DNA from: Tulasnella sp. 424
Lineage: Eukaryota > Basidiomycota > Agaricomycetes > Cantharellales > Tulasnellaceae
Direction of reading: 5' to 3'
Length of the DNA: 64,000 bases
NCBI GenBank assembly: GCA_019633425.1
Contig: WSUB01000158.1
Location: forward strand, 28,968-92,967
In this document: positions 11,301 to 23,063 of the stretch, piece by piece
Layout: each line of letters begins with the position of its first letter
Numbering within the stretch: position 1 is the first letter of the stretch
Notes under the pieces: model-generated
What the model saw: only the letters and a program-made list of their open reading frames with translations
The model's database searches: none
Told to the model about the DNA's origin: nothing
Made by a program: the position numbers and the translations under genes

Positions 11301-14300
11301 AGCCGTACCTTAGCCCTGCTATATACAGCTCTCGCTAGTGCAACCCTTGCTCTTTGTCCACCAGATAGACTGACACCCTGGGGATATGTTATTAGTCCCT
11401 AAAACAACAACTGCCGCACAAAATCTCTACCTTCTCTCCGATTTCTGTCATATCCCCTGCCGCGAAGATTCCCAGGTCGGGCTTCAAAGCGCAAGCCTCC
11501 AAGACTGCGTCGTACCGAGCAGCTTCAAAAGGTGTCCGGAACAAGATATTATCACGAATGGTGGCGTGTTGCAGCCAAGGGAATTGGGCGGCATAGGCAA
11601 CGTTGTGGTTCGCCTTGTCCAAGAAGACACTCCCAGCTACACGGTTCATTTCTGAAAGGCGAAAAACCGCTTAGGCCGGTACCCAATAATCAAATCACCG
11701 CATTCGGACTAACCTCCGAGCAAAGCATTGAGGATGGATGTCTTCCCGCTCCCGGTTGCACCTGTAATAAGTGACAATTTGCCTACGGGGAAGTCGATCG
11801 AGATGTCTTGAAGTTGGAATGCCGGAGCTGGATCAGTTGCAACGGTGGCAGACGACGTTTCGGAGGTCGGTGGAGTCGAGTCGGCTTTTGTCTTTTGGGC
11901 ATACCATTGGAAAGTCGCAAATTCAAAACAGACTTTAGAAGACAATGATGTCGTAGACAGGTGCGCTTGAGCCGTGTCACGTTTGAGGGAGGTCACCCAG
12001 TCCTCAACTTCGTCTTCTGCAAGGAATGTCTCGATTCTGCGCATGGACACCAGAGCTAGAATTTCGGATTGCATCAGACAAGTTAATCATTTCAAGGAAA
12101 GAGGTAGCATTATACCATGAAGGACAGCAAAGATTTGGTCTGGCAACTCGGTCATAGGACCCTATGAAAGGCCGGAAGGTCAACCGTTAAAACCTGCGTA
12201 AACGAGCTCTAGGCCTTACCTGGAGCAAGGAGAACACTTCAATGGAGGTAAATGCCTTTGAAACTGTCAGGGGTTGGCGAGCAATGATCGTATAACACAA
12301 GAACGACGCGAGGACCACAGCCGACGGAATCCAGGACCTAATAGGTGACAGTAGAATCATTCTCAGCGCTGTCAAAATGCAAACTTCAAAGGTCCGAAGT
12401 ACCAAATGAACGAGATAATTACGTCAACTACATTCTGCTTGACTCGAATCTTGAGCTCCGTATCTCTTGCTGTTCGGACTTTGTTCGACCAGGCACGTTC
12501 CCAGCCCATGTATTTCAAGAAGCGGATAGATTGGAAGAACTCGTCGACGTAAGACATGCGAAGATCTTTTGCTGCCTACATTCCCGGGGAAATCTTTATT
12601 AGCAGAGAGACCAGATGAACATCGAGACACGAAACGTACCCAGGATTTTCGCGTCAGGGAAATGTCGTACTTAGCGAGGGGCCAGTTGACAAGGTAAGCG
12701 AGGAGAACTACCGCCACACCGGCAAAGCAAGACCATCCTAGAATGCTACACGCAGTTCCATGATTCAGCTGGAATACACATCAAGCTAGAGAGAGAAAAC
12801 TACCTGTATAGGAATACCAGCGCTATCGTGCAGCGCACGGGAGCCATAAAAATCGCTGGAAACTCCCAGAACCGCTGAGCGACTGCATATGTGTCCCCGG
12901 TAATGAGATTAACAACTCTAATTACCAAAGTGATGATGAGCAGGGAGAAGGAAGTTAAGCAAAGCTCGGTGCACCTTCCGATATCAGCGGTATTGGCGCT
13001 CTCTTCGTCCTCTTGTCCTTCCTTGTCGGACTTTTGAGCAGCGGTTTTACCTCTCATATCCCGCCGTTTCAAACTCTTCCAGTGTATCGCGCAAAACATC
13101 TGCCCCCTTGTCCTCTCGTAACATCTCCGTGCATGCCAATCTCCAAACATATCCAGCTGCGCGAATGAACAGTGAAATATGAATGTCACAAGTGCGTAGA
13201 TGTAGGCTTCATTCCTTCTTGCAGGGTCATGGGACTCAAGAGCGATGAGGATCCGTTGCAGACAAAAGGAGGGGACGAAAGTCGTGATAGACTTGTAGAG
13301 ACTTTCGGCAAAAGAGATGATGAGGTCGAGAGAGTTGGACGCGAGAAGGAAGCGGAGAAGAGATTGGTGGGGGTTCTTCTGTGAGATAGAGAGGTACTTG
13401 GTGAAGAGGTTGCGGTGCTTGAAGTACGGTGATAGTTGCCTATGTCACGGATGAACATTGGGTAAACGGCGCGTTTTTACACCAGGCTGTCCGACTCACC
13501 ACACATCCTCTGGGTTCAGAGTCTTGATACCAGCAAGCTTGAATAGTGGATTCATAAAATTGAATGTGAACCAGCTTGCAAGGGAGACAGCATCCTCGGG
13601 TGAAGTGAACTTGTTTGAAGGAATCTGGAAGGAGAACCAGCCGATCGCTGAGTGATGAATGTATAGTATGACGTACAGTATGTACTCACATCGCCAACCC
13701 TCGCCGTATTGGGAGACGGCATAACACTATGGATCGGATACGACACGCCAATCCCTAGTACTACGAGCAGAGCGACAAGACGGACAGCATCGAGCCACGT
13801 CGGTACTGTATCTTTCCACAGACTCGGCAATATAGACACCGTTTGGATAGCTGCCAACGTGAGCAAGAAGTAAGGCGGCATGGTTGGAGGTTTTGTAACG
13901 AGCCGAAGGGCCGGGTATATCTGTTTAGTATGAGAGGAATAAGCCCGTTGTAAGCTGATGAGCAGAGTAAGTCCTCACCCAAGCGGCTGCAGTGGTACTT
14001 GCGACCAGTACGTGGTAGGTTGGCCCGGAGACCATAACCGAATAACTCGCGTCTGCACACCATACAGCGCCATGAACGAATGAGATGCATATCAACAAAA
14101 TAGTTTTGGCCGAATGAGATGGTCGTTTCAGTGCTGTTGAGTTGTACTCTGCCAAATCTTCAAGATGTAGAAAGTTCCTTAGTGGTGAACATGTTCTGTG
14201 AAGAATTCTGCTGAGTGGTGGTATGCTCAGAAGGAGGGACGAGAGGATGGAGACGCTGAGGAGTACAGCTGGTGCAGAACCCCATACGATTCGGACTTTC

Positions 14301-14326
14301 GACAAGTCGAAGGGCGCCGAACTCAT
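8307..14326 (-). CDS. ABCC/MRP-type full ABC transporter
   Basis: This is a large multidrug-resistance-associated ABC pump; the family exports glutathione conjugates and other organic anions across plasma or vacuolar membranes. Reading from 14326, an N-terminal hydrophobic region (LSKVRIVWGSAPAVLLSV) comes first, then the linker NFMNPLFKLAG...LNPEDVW (about 13520). TMD1 follows (LSPYFKHRNLFTKYL about 13430; YERTRGQMFCAIHWKSLKRR about 13100; NLITGDTYAVAQRFWEFP about 12880). NBD1 has Walker A GATGSGKT (11762-11739) and signature LSGGQ (11368-11354). TMD2 spans about 10780-9830. NBD2 has Walker A GRTGSGKST, split by an intron between about 9422 and 9340, VSQDVALFSGTVRSNLDPF (about 9050), signature LSAGER (8805-8788), Walker B FTILDEASSAID (about 8740) and a C-terminal IAHRLKT-type H-loop. 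Roughly 20 short exons. The ATG at 14326 was chosen because MSSAPFDLSKV fits the family and the upstream frame has none. Confidence 0.9.
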
Positions 14327-14714
14327 CCTTCGATAGGAGCGACGTTGAACAAGAGTCGGTGGGACGGGAACGCGAAGCACCTGTGTATGTAAAAGTAGAC
14401 CTTCCCACAGTTGAGACTTCGCTTCACGCGCCCATCCCTGTTCCGCAGCGTTCACGGAGACTTTGGAACGGAACTTCTGCCTGTTCAGTTACGACGACGA
14501 GGGATGCAAACATCCTATCAATGCATTTTGACATGCAGTTGTGAGGCTGTCATAATGCACTCTGTCATATGTTCGGCCCCCGTCTTCGCGACCACTAGCC
14601 CGAAGTGACAAACTCGATGCCTTCTCATGCTAAGGGCTCCAATATAATTTAGGATAGATCGAACAAGTAATCAAAATTGTTACAATTTGTTGAGGTCGAA
14701 CGTCAAGCGGGATA
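14327..14714. other. Intergenic region, ABCC promoter side
   Basis: This lies between the ABCC start and the 3' end of the second tandem kinase gene; both are on the minus strand. An upstream ATG near 14508 opens a short frame that could be an alternative first exon for ABCC, but I could not pair it with convincing splice sites. Confidence 0.4.
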
Positions 14715-17700
14715 TCATCGGATCCCGGCCAGCGCTAGAGCATCTGAGTTGCCATAAAGTTGGCTAAACGGAGGGATGAGAGTTAACGGAAGTTCAGGGG
14801 CAGGATAATCGTGGAACGGTCAGACACTTACGCCGCCCGCTTCTGTAGCACACTCTGTACCGTTCTAGCACTTGGGCGGACCGAAGGATCCAGCGAAAGA
14901 CATTGGTCGAACAACGACCAAAGCGCGGCACAATTGCCCAACGCATCATCATATTGTTCTCGGTCCGGTCGAACTCCATCCGCTATGGCCCTGATGAGAG
15001 CACCTCCGCTGAGGAATGGGTATGGTATAGTCGATGAAAGGATTTCGAGAGAAATGAACGCCATAGAGTAGACGTCGCTTGGGGTTGAGTGGTCTAGGCC
15101 ATTGAGCACTTCGGGTGCCGTGTATCGGATGCTCGCTATGTCTTCGGGAGTAGCCCAGACACCGTCTAGGTCAAGCTCTTGGAGGAAGATGGAATAGCTA
15201 AATCCGGATATTTTGACCAGTCCTTGAGCGTCGACGAGGATTTGGTTCTGTGGGACCTTACATAAGCGTGTGCAAATCGAATGCTCAGAAATTTATACGC
15301 ACTGGGATTAGATGACCATGAATCATAGGATATTGACCCCTATGTAGGTAGTCCAAGCCTCCGGCGAGCTGTGCAAGCTGAACGGAAGGATGTTGTCAAC
15401 CAACCGATCAAATGCGTGCAGTGGATCCACTTATACACACCAGTCCGAGCCTGTCTGCACCAGGGAACCGTTCAACATAGTTCTTGATCGTTCCATTAGC
15501 GCACCAAGGAGAGACAAAGAACCGGTCTTCCACAGAATAATCGATTAAAGGAAGGATGTTTGGGTGGGTCAAGTCCTTCCAACACCTGTACTGCCTGTCA
15601 AAGCGCTAAATGTCGTGTTAATACGCTGGCAGATGGGGGATAAAAGGGGCCTCAACTTGATTGTCATCTCGTGCTGCCCATAGCCCCGCTCGCGTTCGAA
15701 GAAACTTGATAGCGACAACTTGCCCCGCTCCAATCGTGCGAGTACCTTGCCAAATATCGTATCGTTTTCCATGGACAACGCAACGTTCGCGGCTTAAATT
15801 CTGAAGAAGGTAGAGTGATCTGTAATTTAGGCACCGTTCATACGATCTGGCTATGGCTCTACTCACTGGGAACGGTCCAACGGGAGAAATAGGAGAAGTT
15901 ATACCTTCGGTCCCACCAATGGAGCGTGTTGTTCGGACCCTAGTCGACGTTCTATGGATGGGGAAACTACGTGCAAAAATTGGGGTCGACCTAGTACGTT
16001 CGTGCCCAAGCCTGGGAGTTGATCGAGTTGATGTTGGTGAGGATGGTTTCGATGTCTCAGGCAGGTTTTTCAGCCATTGAACAAACTCTCCAATATCGGG
16101 TCGTTGCCCTGGGGATTCGCCCCATCCCAGTGCAAGTAAAGGCCAAATCTGTTGGCAGGCTCGATCAGGGTGGTCTTGAGGCTGTGGACGGAGACCTCTT
16201 TGAACAGCGAGGATGATGTTCATCCTGATACTGTAAAATGCCGATTTCCCGGACAGGACCTAACGAAAAACTTTATGAGCCGCCCATCAGTGCTTAAGGA
16301 GAGGGAGGCGGCTGACCTCCAGAGTAACCAAAGCGAAGGCGTACACGTCACTTGCTAAAGTGTGTTTGGCTGTTTCGTCTTCCAAGAGTTCCGGAGCCAT
16401 GTACCGAGGAGTACCGAGTAGAATGTCTTCCGTCACGTAAGGAGATGGGATGTCATGCATGAATCGTGATTGACCAAAATCGGCCAGTACCGCTTCCAGT
16501 GCATCATTGACCAAAATGTTGTCCTGAAAAACATGGAAAATTTCAGTTAAAAGGCTTATTTGAAACGCCGTCTATCCTACAGGTTTGATGTCTGAATGCA
16601 CTATTGGCGGGTGATGGTGGTGGAGGAACTCAAGTCCCGAAGCCGCTTCGGTTAGCTAGCGGACGGGGCAGGAAGGTTCAGCGTTCAGGTTCGCGATCGC
16701 AAGCGACCACTAACTAGTTTGACCCGGCTGACGGCTGGATGATTCTCCAGGTAACTTGACAGGTTCCCATGTTGACAGAATGGAGTGACTATTACCACTC
16801 GAGGATACGTCGAGTAACCCAGAAAGGGTAGAATATGAGGGTGAAATATGCCGCGCCAGCCTTCCATCTCTCTGAAGATACGCTAAGTGAGTTTAAGCAG
16901 TTTAGCACCCGGCTTTGGCACGCACGACTGCCACAGACGAACTTTCCGCATGCGCTCCCGCAATTCTGGGCCTTTCGTATGGTCTAGGTCAATTCCCTTG
17001 GGTCTAAGATGCTTCACAGCGACCTTCACACGTATTGGGAAATTCTCATGAGCCCCAAGCGTAATATAGGAACTCGCCACTCACAGGTTGCATCTCGCTG
17101 TTTCCTACCGGTCTCCAGTTCCCAAGGTATATGTCCGAGTATCCTCCTCTGTCAAGCATTTGGTCTTCGTAGAGGTCGCATCTCGGCTGTCGGAGTGTTA
17201 GTCAGCTTTGGCCATAAAAGGAAGGCGGCTTTCCGGACACCGCGTCGAACCCCGACTCACTTCAACCTCGACAGCCTCGTTTTCAAGTTTCAGCTTGAGT
17301 TCGTCGTGACACGTTCGCAAGTCCGCAATTACCCGTTCAGCCTCTGCATCCACTTTAGACTTCGACTGAACCATTGCTGCGAGGCTCCCGACATCATGAT
17401 GGTTCAGAAAGCTCTCGACGAAACGTAGTTGACTGACGGGTTGCGAGGTAAAGGACAGTACGTCAGGGGAAATGAGAACTAATATCCTCGAACGCTATTG
17501 GTACTCACTATTGGTAGGGTTCAAACGGAGGGGGGTCCTCTAGAAACCTCTTTACTCCCATCTCACTTGCCAAGTGTACGAGTGACAACGTGAAATGAGC
17601 TGCCCATGATACAAGCTTCTCGCAAGAAGACTTGTAGCCGGGCTTCAACCTCTATGCCAGTAGTGCGACAGTCACCATGCCGAACCCGAGTCTACTCTAG

Positions 17701-18014
17701 CTGAGGTGCGACTCACCTTGGACTGCTCGATTAGGCCGATTGTTCGTCGAATCGTGGCCTCCGTGTCCATCCTCGAACTTTGACGCAAAGTCTCCAAGTC
17801 CATTAACATTGAGTTTAAATTCGTGGGTTGGGATGACATTTTCGGGTAACTGCAGTGGGTTGTTTAGCGAAGACACGTCGTCGGAAGTGGTCGATCGTTG
17901 TCGAGTGATGGCGTTGGACAAGTGGGAGAAAAATGCACGCGCTGCGGTTCTGGTTGCACGTTTTCTTCGAAATGACTCGATTTATGACGTACGCGATGAT
18001 TCTGTTCTAGGCAT
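14715..18014 (-). CDS. TKL kinase fused to a pseudokinase domain, with N-terminal helical region
   Basis: This is a second kinase-pseudokinase gene, complete in the window. A short first exon from 18014 (MPRTESSP) splices through a GTACGT donor into an N-terminal region: SNAITRQRST, then a helical segment EKLVSWAAHFTLSLVHLASE (about 17600) and a charged helix ending ELKLKLENEAVEV (about 17270). Kinase domain 1 has loop GGYSDIYLGNW (about 17120), VAVK (about 17020), HPHILPFLGY (about 16840), VHSDIKP (about 16595), ADFG (about 16480) and APEL (about 16400), so it should be active. A Ser/Thr/Pro-rich linker (about 16070-15860) follows. Domain 2 has VAIKFLR (about 15700), THPNILPLIDYS (about 15570) and VSPWCANGT, but HGDLK reads HGHLI (about 15315) and DFG reads SGF (about 15205), so it should be inactive. 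It keeps APE and the C-lobe. The last intron adds a short tail ending at 14715; without it the protein would stop at 14828. Confidence 0.78.
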
Positions 18015-18143
18015 TACAAGAAACTGCTGGACAGGGTTGGAGTTACTACAAATGGAAAATAGCGCGCCTGTTAGGACAGCTGATAGACCCCTATCGCGTG
18101 AACACAAACCGGAGGAGGAAAGGTCAAGTATGGCCCAAATTCA

Positions 18144-19643
18144 TCATCTCCGAGAGTCGTAGTCTTTGTCTCCCTTTCGCCTAGAACTTCCAGCGCGGTC
18201 ATCGTCCCTAGCGCTGTCACGGTCGCGGTCCCTACGTCGTGACCCATCTTCATCCTTTCGACGTCGATCGTCATCTTTCTCCCTTTCCCTATAGCCGTCT
18301 CTACCGTATCTATCCCTTTCACGCTCGCTCTCTCTGCCCTTGTCCCTTCTATAATCTCTATCCCTGTCTCGATCTTGCCTATCCCGATCCCGATACTCCT
18401 TGTCCCTGTCCCGGTACTCCCTGGCCCCGTCCCGATAATCGTCCCTCTCACGCGCGCGACGCGATGAATCGGAACGCCCCTGGGGCGAGCGAGATCTAGA
18501 ACCACGACGAGATCCTTGTCCACTTCTAGCTCTGCCATTTGCTGAGCCCTTCGCGTCATCGACGACGTCTCCGTTTCGATCCTTCTTGATGAGAGGCACA
18601 TATTTTCTCTCGGCATTTTTCCAGTTCGTGGCTTGGGCCCTGGCGCTACCGCTTCCTTGAGGTGTTGGCCGCGCTTTAGCTCCAAGACCGAGCAACGCTG
18701 GGCGTTCGGCAGGGAGCCACAGCTCCTCTTCTCCGCTCGCTGGCGGCTTCCATCCCATTCCCCGAAGAATTGCCATGCCGAATTGCTCGACAGGTACTCG
18801 AGAGTAATCCTCGAGAGATGCAACATCCGGCAAGTCCTCCATATCGCGTTTTAGTGCCTCCTCTTCCGTGAGAGGGGCAAGTGGGATGGCCGCAACTTGT
18901 GGTTTGGAGATGGTCTCGTCGGTGCCGCGGAGAAGCGCTTGTAGGGCAAGTTCATCCTCTGTGAGAGGTTTGGCTGGTGCCATCGGCGTATCTTCATCAA
19001 CTTGAGGCCCTGCCTCTTGGATCTCCTGGGCATCCGGCTCAACCGGAGGAGGCGAAAGTTTTTTGAAGATGAGACCGGTGAGCTGGGGTCCGGAATTTAT
19101 CGAGTCTCGGGTTCCCATTCCACCTTGACTCCCGTCTGGACCAGTAACGACAGCAGCCCTCGCACTGTCGGGGATATAACCGGTAGCGGCTTGTCTCTGT
19201 CTTGCGAGCTGACGCCAATCACGGTTTTTGAGTGCTGGAATAACCAAGGGTCCATTGGTCTTCGGGGTGGGCTTCACTCTATGACATAGGAGGTTCTGAG
19301 TATTAGTTCGACTCAATACAAGTTCTTTGTTGTGAGAAGAAACGTTAACCCACCGCTGAACGCCCATGCTGTCGAAACCACTTACGAGCTCAGCGGCTTC
19401 GGGATCCTCTTCGTCGGACGAATCGATCTCCTCCTCCGTCTGTTCATTCTTGAGCCGACTGGGGTTAGTCGAATAGCCACTCTTTTGGCGGGGAGGTGGT
19501 GGGATTCGGAACGAGGGAGCTGGGGTGGTCGCATTGCTTTCTGGACCAGCAGAAGACTGGCGAGAAGACACCGGTGAAGGTCGCCGAACCGTAAAAGAGA
19601 GGCGAGATGATTGGTTGGCAAGAGTTCCAGGTTGGTCCGTCAT
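18144..19643 (-). CDS. SPP2: Spp2/GPKOW-like G-patch splicing factor with Arg/Asp-rich tail
   Basis: The Spp2 family binds the DExH-box helicase Prp2 (DHX16) and activates it in the spliceosome before the first catalytic step. The key motif is YSRVPVEQFGMAILRGMGW (about 18800), the Spp2-type G-patch and helicase-binding block. Upstream are a disordered acidic stretch (EEEIDSSDEEDPEAAELVSG) and a family-like block NRDWRQLARQRQAATGYIPD (about 19200). Downstream, YVPLIKKDRNGDVV is followed by about 110 residues of RD/RE/RS repeats typical of nuclear splicing proteins. The start at 19643 (MTDQPGTLANQSS) is the first ATG of the conserved frame; the open frame upstream to 19817 has no in-frame ATG start needed for the family. 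A 75-nt 3n intron probably sits near 19350-19276. Its promoter and first 45 or so codon bases are duplicated at 23021-23528. Confidence 0.88.
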   Translation of the reverse strand: MTDQPGTLANQSSRLSFTVRRPSPVSSRQSSAGPESNATTPAPSFRIPPPPRQKSGYSTNPSRLKNEQTEEEIDSSDEEDPEAAELVSGFDSMGVQRWVNVSSHNKELVLSRTNTQNLLCHRVKPTPKTNGPLVIPALKNRDWRQLARQRQAATGYIPDSARAAVVTGPDGSQGGMGTRDSINSGPQLTGLIFKKLSPPPVEPDAQEIQEAGPQVDEDTPMAPAKPLTEDELALQALLRGTDETISKPQVAAIPLAPLTEEEALKRDMEDLPDVASLEDYSRVPVEQFGMAILRGMGWKPPASGEEELWLPAERPALLGLGAKARPTPQGSGSARAQATNWKNAERKYVPLIKKDRNGDVVDDAKGSANGRARSGQGSRRGSRSRSPQGRSDSSRRARERDDYRDGAREYRDRDKEYRDRDRQDRDRDRDYRRDKGRESERERDRYGRDGYREREKDDDRRRKDEDGSRRRDRDRDSARDDDRAGSSRRKGDKDYDSRR

Positions 19644-20096
19644 GACTGCTCGGAGAAGAGTGAGGAGGTGCCGAAGCCCAGTTGACGACCTGGTGGTAGT
19701 TGCAACTTGGAGTGGGCTAAACGGACTTAGCACGGCTGTGTCGGAGAACTTGCAGAACCAGCCGAACGCACCACCCTCTACAAGTCTCCTGGCATGGCAA
19801 ATTCTCATCTCCCGCACCGGAGCTATCTCTCGCGAAGACCCCTTTCCAGGGCATATTCAGGCTGCTGCCGCGCCCGCACCGGAGTCTGGTGTTTTCTGTG
19901 CTGTATGACGGCGAAAATCTAACGCAGACCATCTCGCTAAAGTTCGAACGCGAACTTGGTTCCGGTAAGTGCACAACTCGATACATTATATAGCATCTCG
20001 CAGCTAAATAATAAATATCGGATCTGAGACAGGGCTCCCTATCGCCGGCCACATATTCCGTCTGTGAGAGAGGCCTGCTTCGCGCCCGGCTAATAT
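19644..20096. promoter_or_regulatory. SPP2 upstream region (original copy of a duplicated promoter)
   Basis: About 450 bp between the SPP2 start and the stop of MYND gene 1. It is closely similar to 23064-23528, which lies in the same position relative to MYND gene 2, so both copies belong to the tandem duplication described in the findings. Confidence 0.6.
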
Positions 20097-22051
20097 TCAT
20101 TTCGCAGCCTCACAACACTCGCCGCTATGGCGTCCCCAGTCCCTGAAAGCACCAAAAACAGACATTCAGCTTTGTCAGACGCGAGTCAAGCCTATCTTCA
20201 ACGACCCACCTCTCGTGACAGAGCCGTCCGCAATAAGGTACTCTTTTGCACGTTGTGCAAACGAAATAATCGTCCTTTGCAAGGTTCTCCGTCTCGTATT
20301 GAGGGCACATGACCCACGCACATAAAACCCGACGGCGTTCTTGACGATAGGCCCGCTCATCCAACTGGCCAACCCCACAAAACTCCTTCCAGATACGGAT
20401 TGGCTGGTCAGCAGACCGGCTTGCGTCAGGCCCACGACTCTTCGCGCAGCGCAATATGTCGAGCATTGTCGTAAACCCCGTTGAGGCAATTATCTCGTTC
20501 GAAAACCCCTTGGAATTCTCTTGAAGGGATTTGCCGATCGCTTTGATTCCGCATCCCAAGGCGTCCTTCCAGTCGTAACTTCCAGGCTCACTGGTGTTAC
20601 CTAGAGCTAAAGATCTCCGTCTGCGTAAGTAGGAGGTCGGATTAAAAAGCTCCACGCCGAGGCGTACCATTATCCCCAAGTTGCTGCCAAGCCAGAAGTC
20701 CCCGAGCTACAAGAGGAACAAAAGCTCTCTGGAAAACAAGAAGCGAAACAAGCGACGTGCTGAAACGGAGAGAACTGTTCAGAATCCCCTAGTCAGTGAT
20801 CAATCCTGAGAAACGGCCGGGAACGCCTACCAAGCAATAACAAGTGTGCGGATGCTGAGCTTCAAAAGCTCATCTCCTCTCAGAATGTTCTCCTCGCTTT
20901 TCACAAATTCCCAGTATCCTCCGGAGAGGAGACAACACAGAGTCAGGGCACCCAACCCCTGCAGCACCGATCCTTCAACCTGCAAATAAACACTATGTTG
21001 AGGGCTCGAAAGCACAGTATAGACTGTATTGACACTGGATTAAATATAAATGCGGAACTGTTAGCGCTCTGAATACATGCCGAAGAAAGCAAAACGTACA
21101 TCGCGGAATAACGAGAGCAATCGACGCGATCGACACCACCTTTCAACGGTAAAATGCATCTCAGAGCCATCTCAAGTTTATTAAAGCTTTGAAAGCGGCT
21201 CTTTAGAGCCGGAAGGCCAGACCCAAAGATCTTGGAAAAGCTGGCAATTGCTCTCGTTGTTAACCACGAGTCCTTGCCCCTGTGGATTAGAAACTGCAAC
21301 ATTAGGTTCTCCAAGGCTTCTGATTTCCTTAATCGGGATTCGCTGAGGTCCAAATGTAAGTCACCGTGGTCGGTGTACGGAGGCTAGGAACCGGCTTACA
21401 GCTCACGCAACGTATCGGGCTCCATGGACCGCACCGTCGCCTTAGGGTCTCGTCCTCGTTCTATCAGCTGGCTTGCGTGACACCCTAGTTCAACAAGGTA
21501 CTCCAAATGAAGCAAGTCCGTCACCGATGGTGCTTCATATGGACAAATCTTGTTGGAGAGCTTTCGCCAACACGCGCTAATCGCCTTCGGTATAGCTTCA
21601 GCGGAAGCCCGAATAATCTCCGCACTGAAAGTGACTTTGCTCTTTATGCCAGCTGCCAAGATCGGGTTTATGCAAGCAAGCAGTTTGAAGATTATGGATG
21701 CCTGATGTTCAGCAACGTTCAGCCGTTGGCTGCCACGAATAGAGCGCGTCGAGACGGACTAACATCGGCTTCTAAGGTGGCTTTATGACCTAGCGCTGCG
21801 AGGAATGACAAGACCAGACCAGTCTCCTGAGCTTGTGTCCAGAGCAAGTGTCGATAAAAGCGATTCGCGTCACACTCCTTCGGTGAAGGTGCCTTCATGA
21901 CATCCTTGAAACTCTTAAGCCGGCTTGATAGGTCTCCATGCAGAGCTGGCTCTTCCGGAGAAGATAATATGACTTTTAAAGAGTTACAATGCTCGGAGAA
22001 ATGAGGCAGAACTTGAACGACGACGTCGTTCGGTGAGAGGCTGCGAGCCAT
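20097..22051 (-). CDS. MYND-finger protein, copy 1
   Basis: This fungal MYND zinc-finger protein has an all-helical N-terminal region and the finger at the very C-terminus. MYND fingers mediate protein-protein contacts; the function of this basidiomycete family is not known to me. The start is MARSLSPNDVVVQVLPHF (22051). Exon 2 contains ACINPILAAGIKSK (about 21670) and exon 3 RLRKSEALENLMLQFLIH (about 21330). The finger lies in CAWVMCPQYETENLAKDD (about 20315) and VCTTCKRVPYCGRLCHER (about 20265). The last zinc ligands come from a separate final exon (DWGRHSGECC, about 20125), spliced after GAGAG. Exon 4 begins after an intron of about 200 bp near 21105 that copy 2 has lost. Copies 1 and 2 are recent duplicates, flanks included. 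Confidence 0.8.
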
Positions 22052-22772
22052 GGTTGGGAGTGTAGGTGAGGAGGTACGAGGAGCGTAGCGTTGATGAGAC
22101 CTCGTATTTGTATTCCCTCGTCTTCTAAAGTATGTTGTTTTATCTCGGAGCGTCTTTCCGTACCCGACAGGACATTCTCGTTTACACTTCACGAAACACT
22201 TGGCCAAAATCCTTACGACAAACCTTAATCTTAAGCGAGCTCAATAGATGATTTGCTAGCTACCGTAACTATGTTACATTTCTGGTTTTAGGTGTGTGTG
22301 GCGAGTAAGGAAGTTCCTGAAAGTGGGCCTGGGATCTTGGCCAGTGGTGGGACGAACCACCAACACGTGAGAACCGCCCACCAGCCAGACTTTATAGGGG
22401 TAAACACGCTGTAATGACTAGGCAAGCTATTTACTCCATTAAGTAACTTTTTTGGTGATGCACTCTTATTCATTAGCAACTGCGGGCCGCTTTCCCGTCG
22501 CTATTGTTCCTGCTCCAAAGCAAATCCCATAAATCACACACATTTCCCTGCACCGAAATTTCCGAGTTCGAAGAGGCTTTCCATCCCCACAGACAGCACA
22601 TACGATTAAGGGCGAGTTGCGGAACGAAGCAGTCACGTTGAGGATAGTCAGCCCCATAAACCAACATGCAAGATTTCGTCGCCTCATCCACTAAATCGGA
22701 AGGTTCATGGAGCTATGCTAGGGATCCGACGGGCCGAAGTCCCCCGTCACAGTTACCTTCACGACCGGCTTG
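22052..22772. other. Intergenic region, duplicated
   Basis: Upstream flank of MYND gene 1. It is alignable over most of its length with 25354-26073, the flank of MYND gene 2 (for example the shared TTAATCTTAAGCGAGCTCAA at 22227 and 25529). No gene is seen. Confidence 0.6.
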
Positions 22773-23063
22773 CTAAGGTTGGCACACTCGCTGGTGTTGT
22801 TCGTCCCAGTCTCTGTCGAGTTCGGCAAACGGAATTAGGGAGTTTCAAGGGTCTTTAGCCTGAAAGCGGCGCGGAGCGCACCTTGCTTGACAAAAGGTGC
22901 CACAGTAAACGACTGCTTGACAACGCGCACAACCCAGTAGCTGTCGTCGTTCTAGGTCCTCTGTGCCATACATGGGGCATTTCGTCCATCGACACCCCAC
23001 TTGGTCACCCATTTGCTGACGCGAGATGATTGGTCGGCAAGAATGCCAGATTGGTCCCGTCAT
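22773..23063 (-). CDS. Chimeric MYND-only gene at a duplication junction
   Basis: A short two-exon frame predicts a 73-residue protein. Exon 1 (23063-22882) starts at an ATG that corresponds to the SPP2 start codon in a duplicated SPP2 5' segment. A one-base insertion moves it out of the SPP2 frame (MTGPIWHSCRPIISR). At about 23017-23021 it switches to the 3' part of a MYND gene of the copy 3 type: MGDQVGCRWTKCPMYG, then LGCARCQAVVYCGTFCQAR. A 69-nt intron (22881-22813) and final exon DWDEQHQRVCQP complete the finger, so all MYND Cys and His ligands are present. The helical N-terminal region of the family is absent. Expression is unproven, but it inherits the SPP2 promoter copy, an intact frame and intact splice sites. 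It could also be an inert by-product of the duplication. Confidence 0.6.

Noticed and set aside
18071..18826. 251-residue frame overlapping the SPP2 3' end
   Set aside because: Low-complexity shadow of the Arg/Asp repeat codons in another frame.
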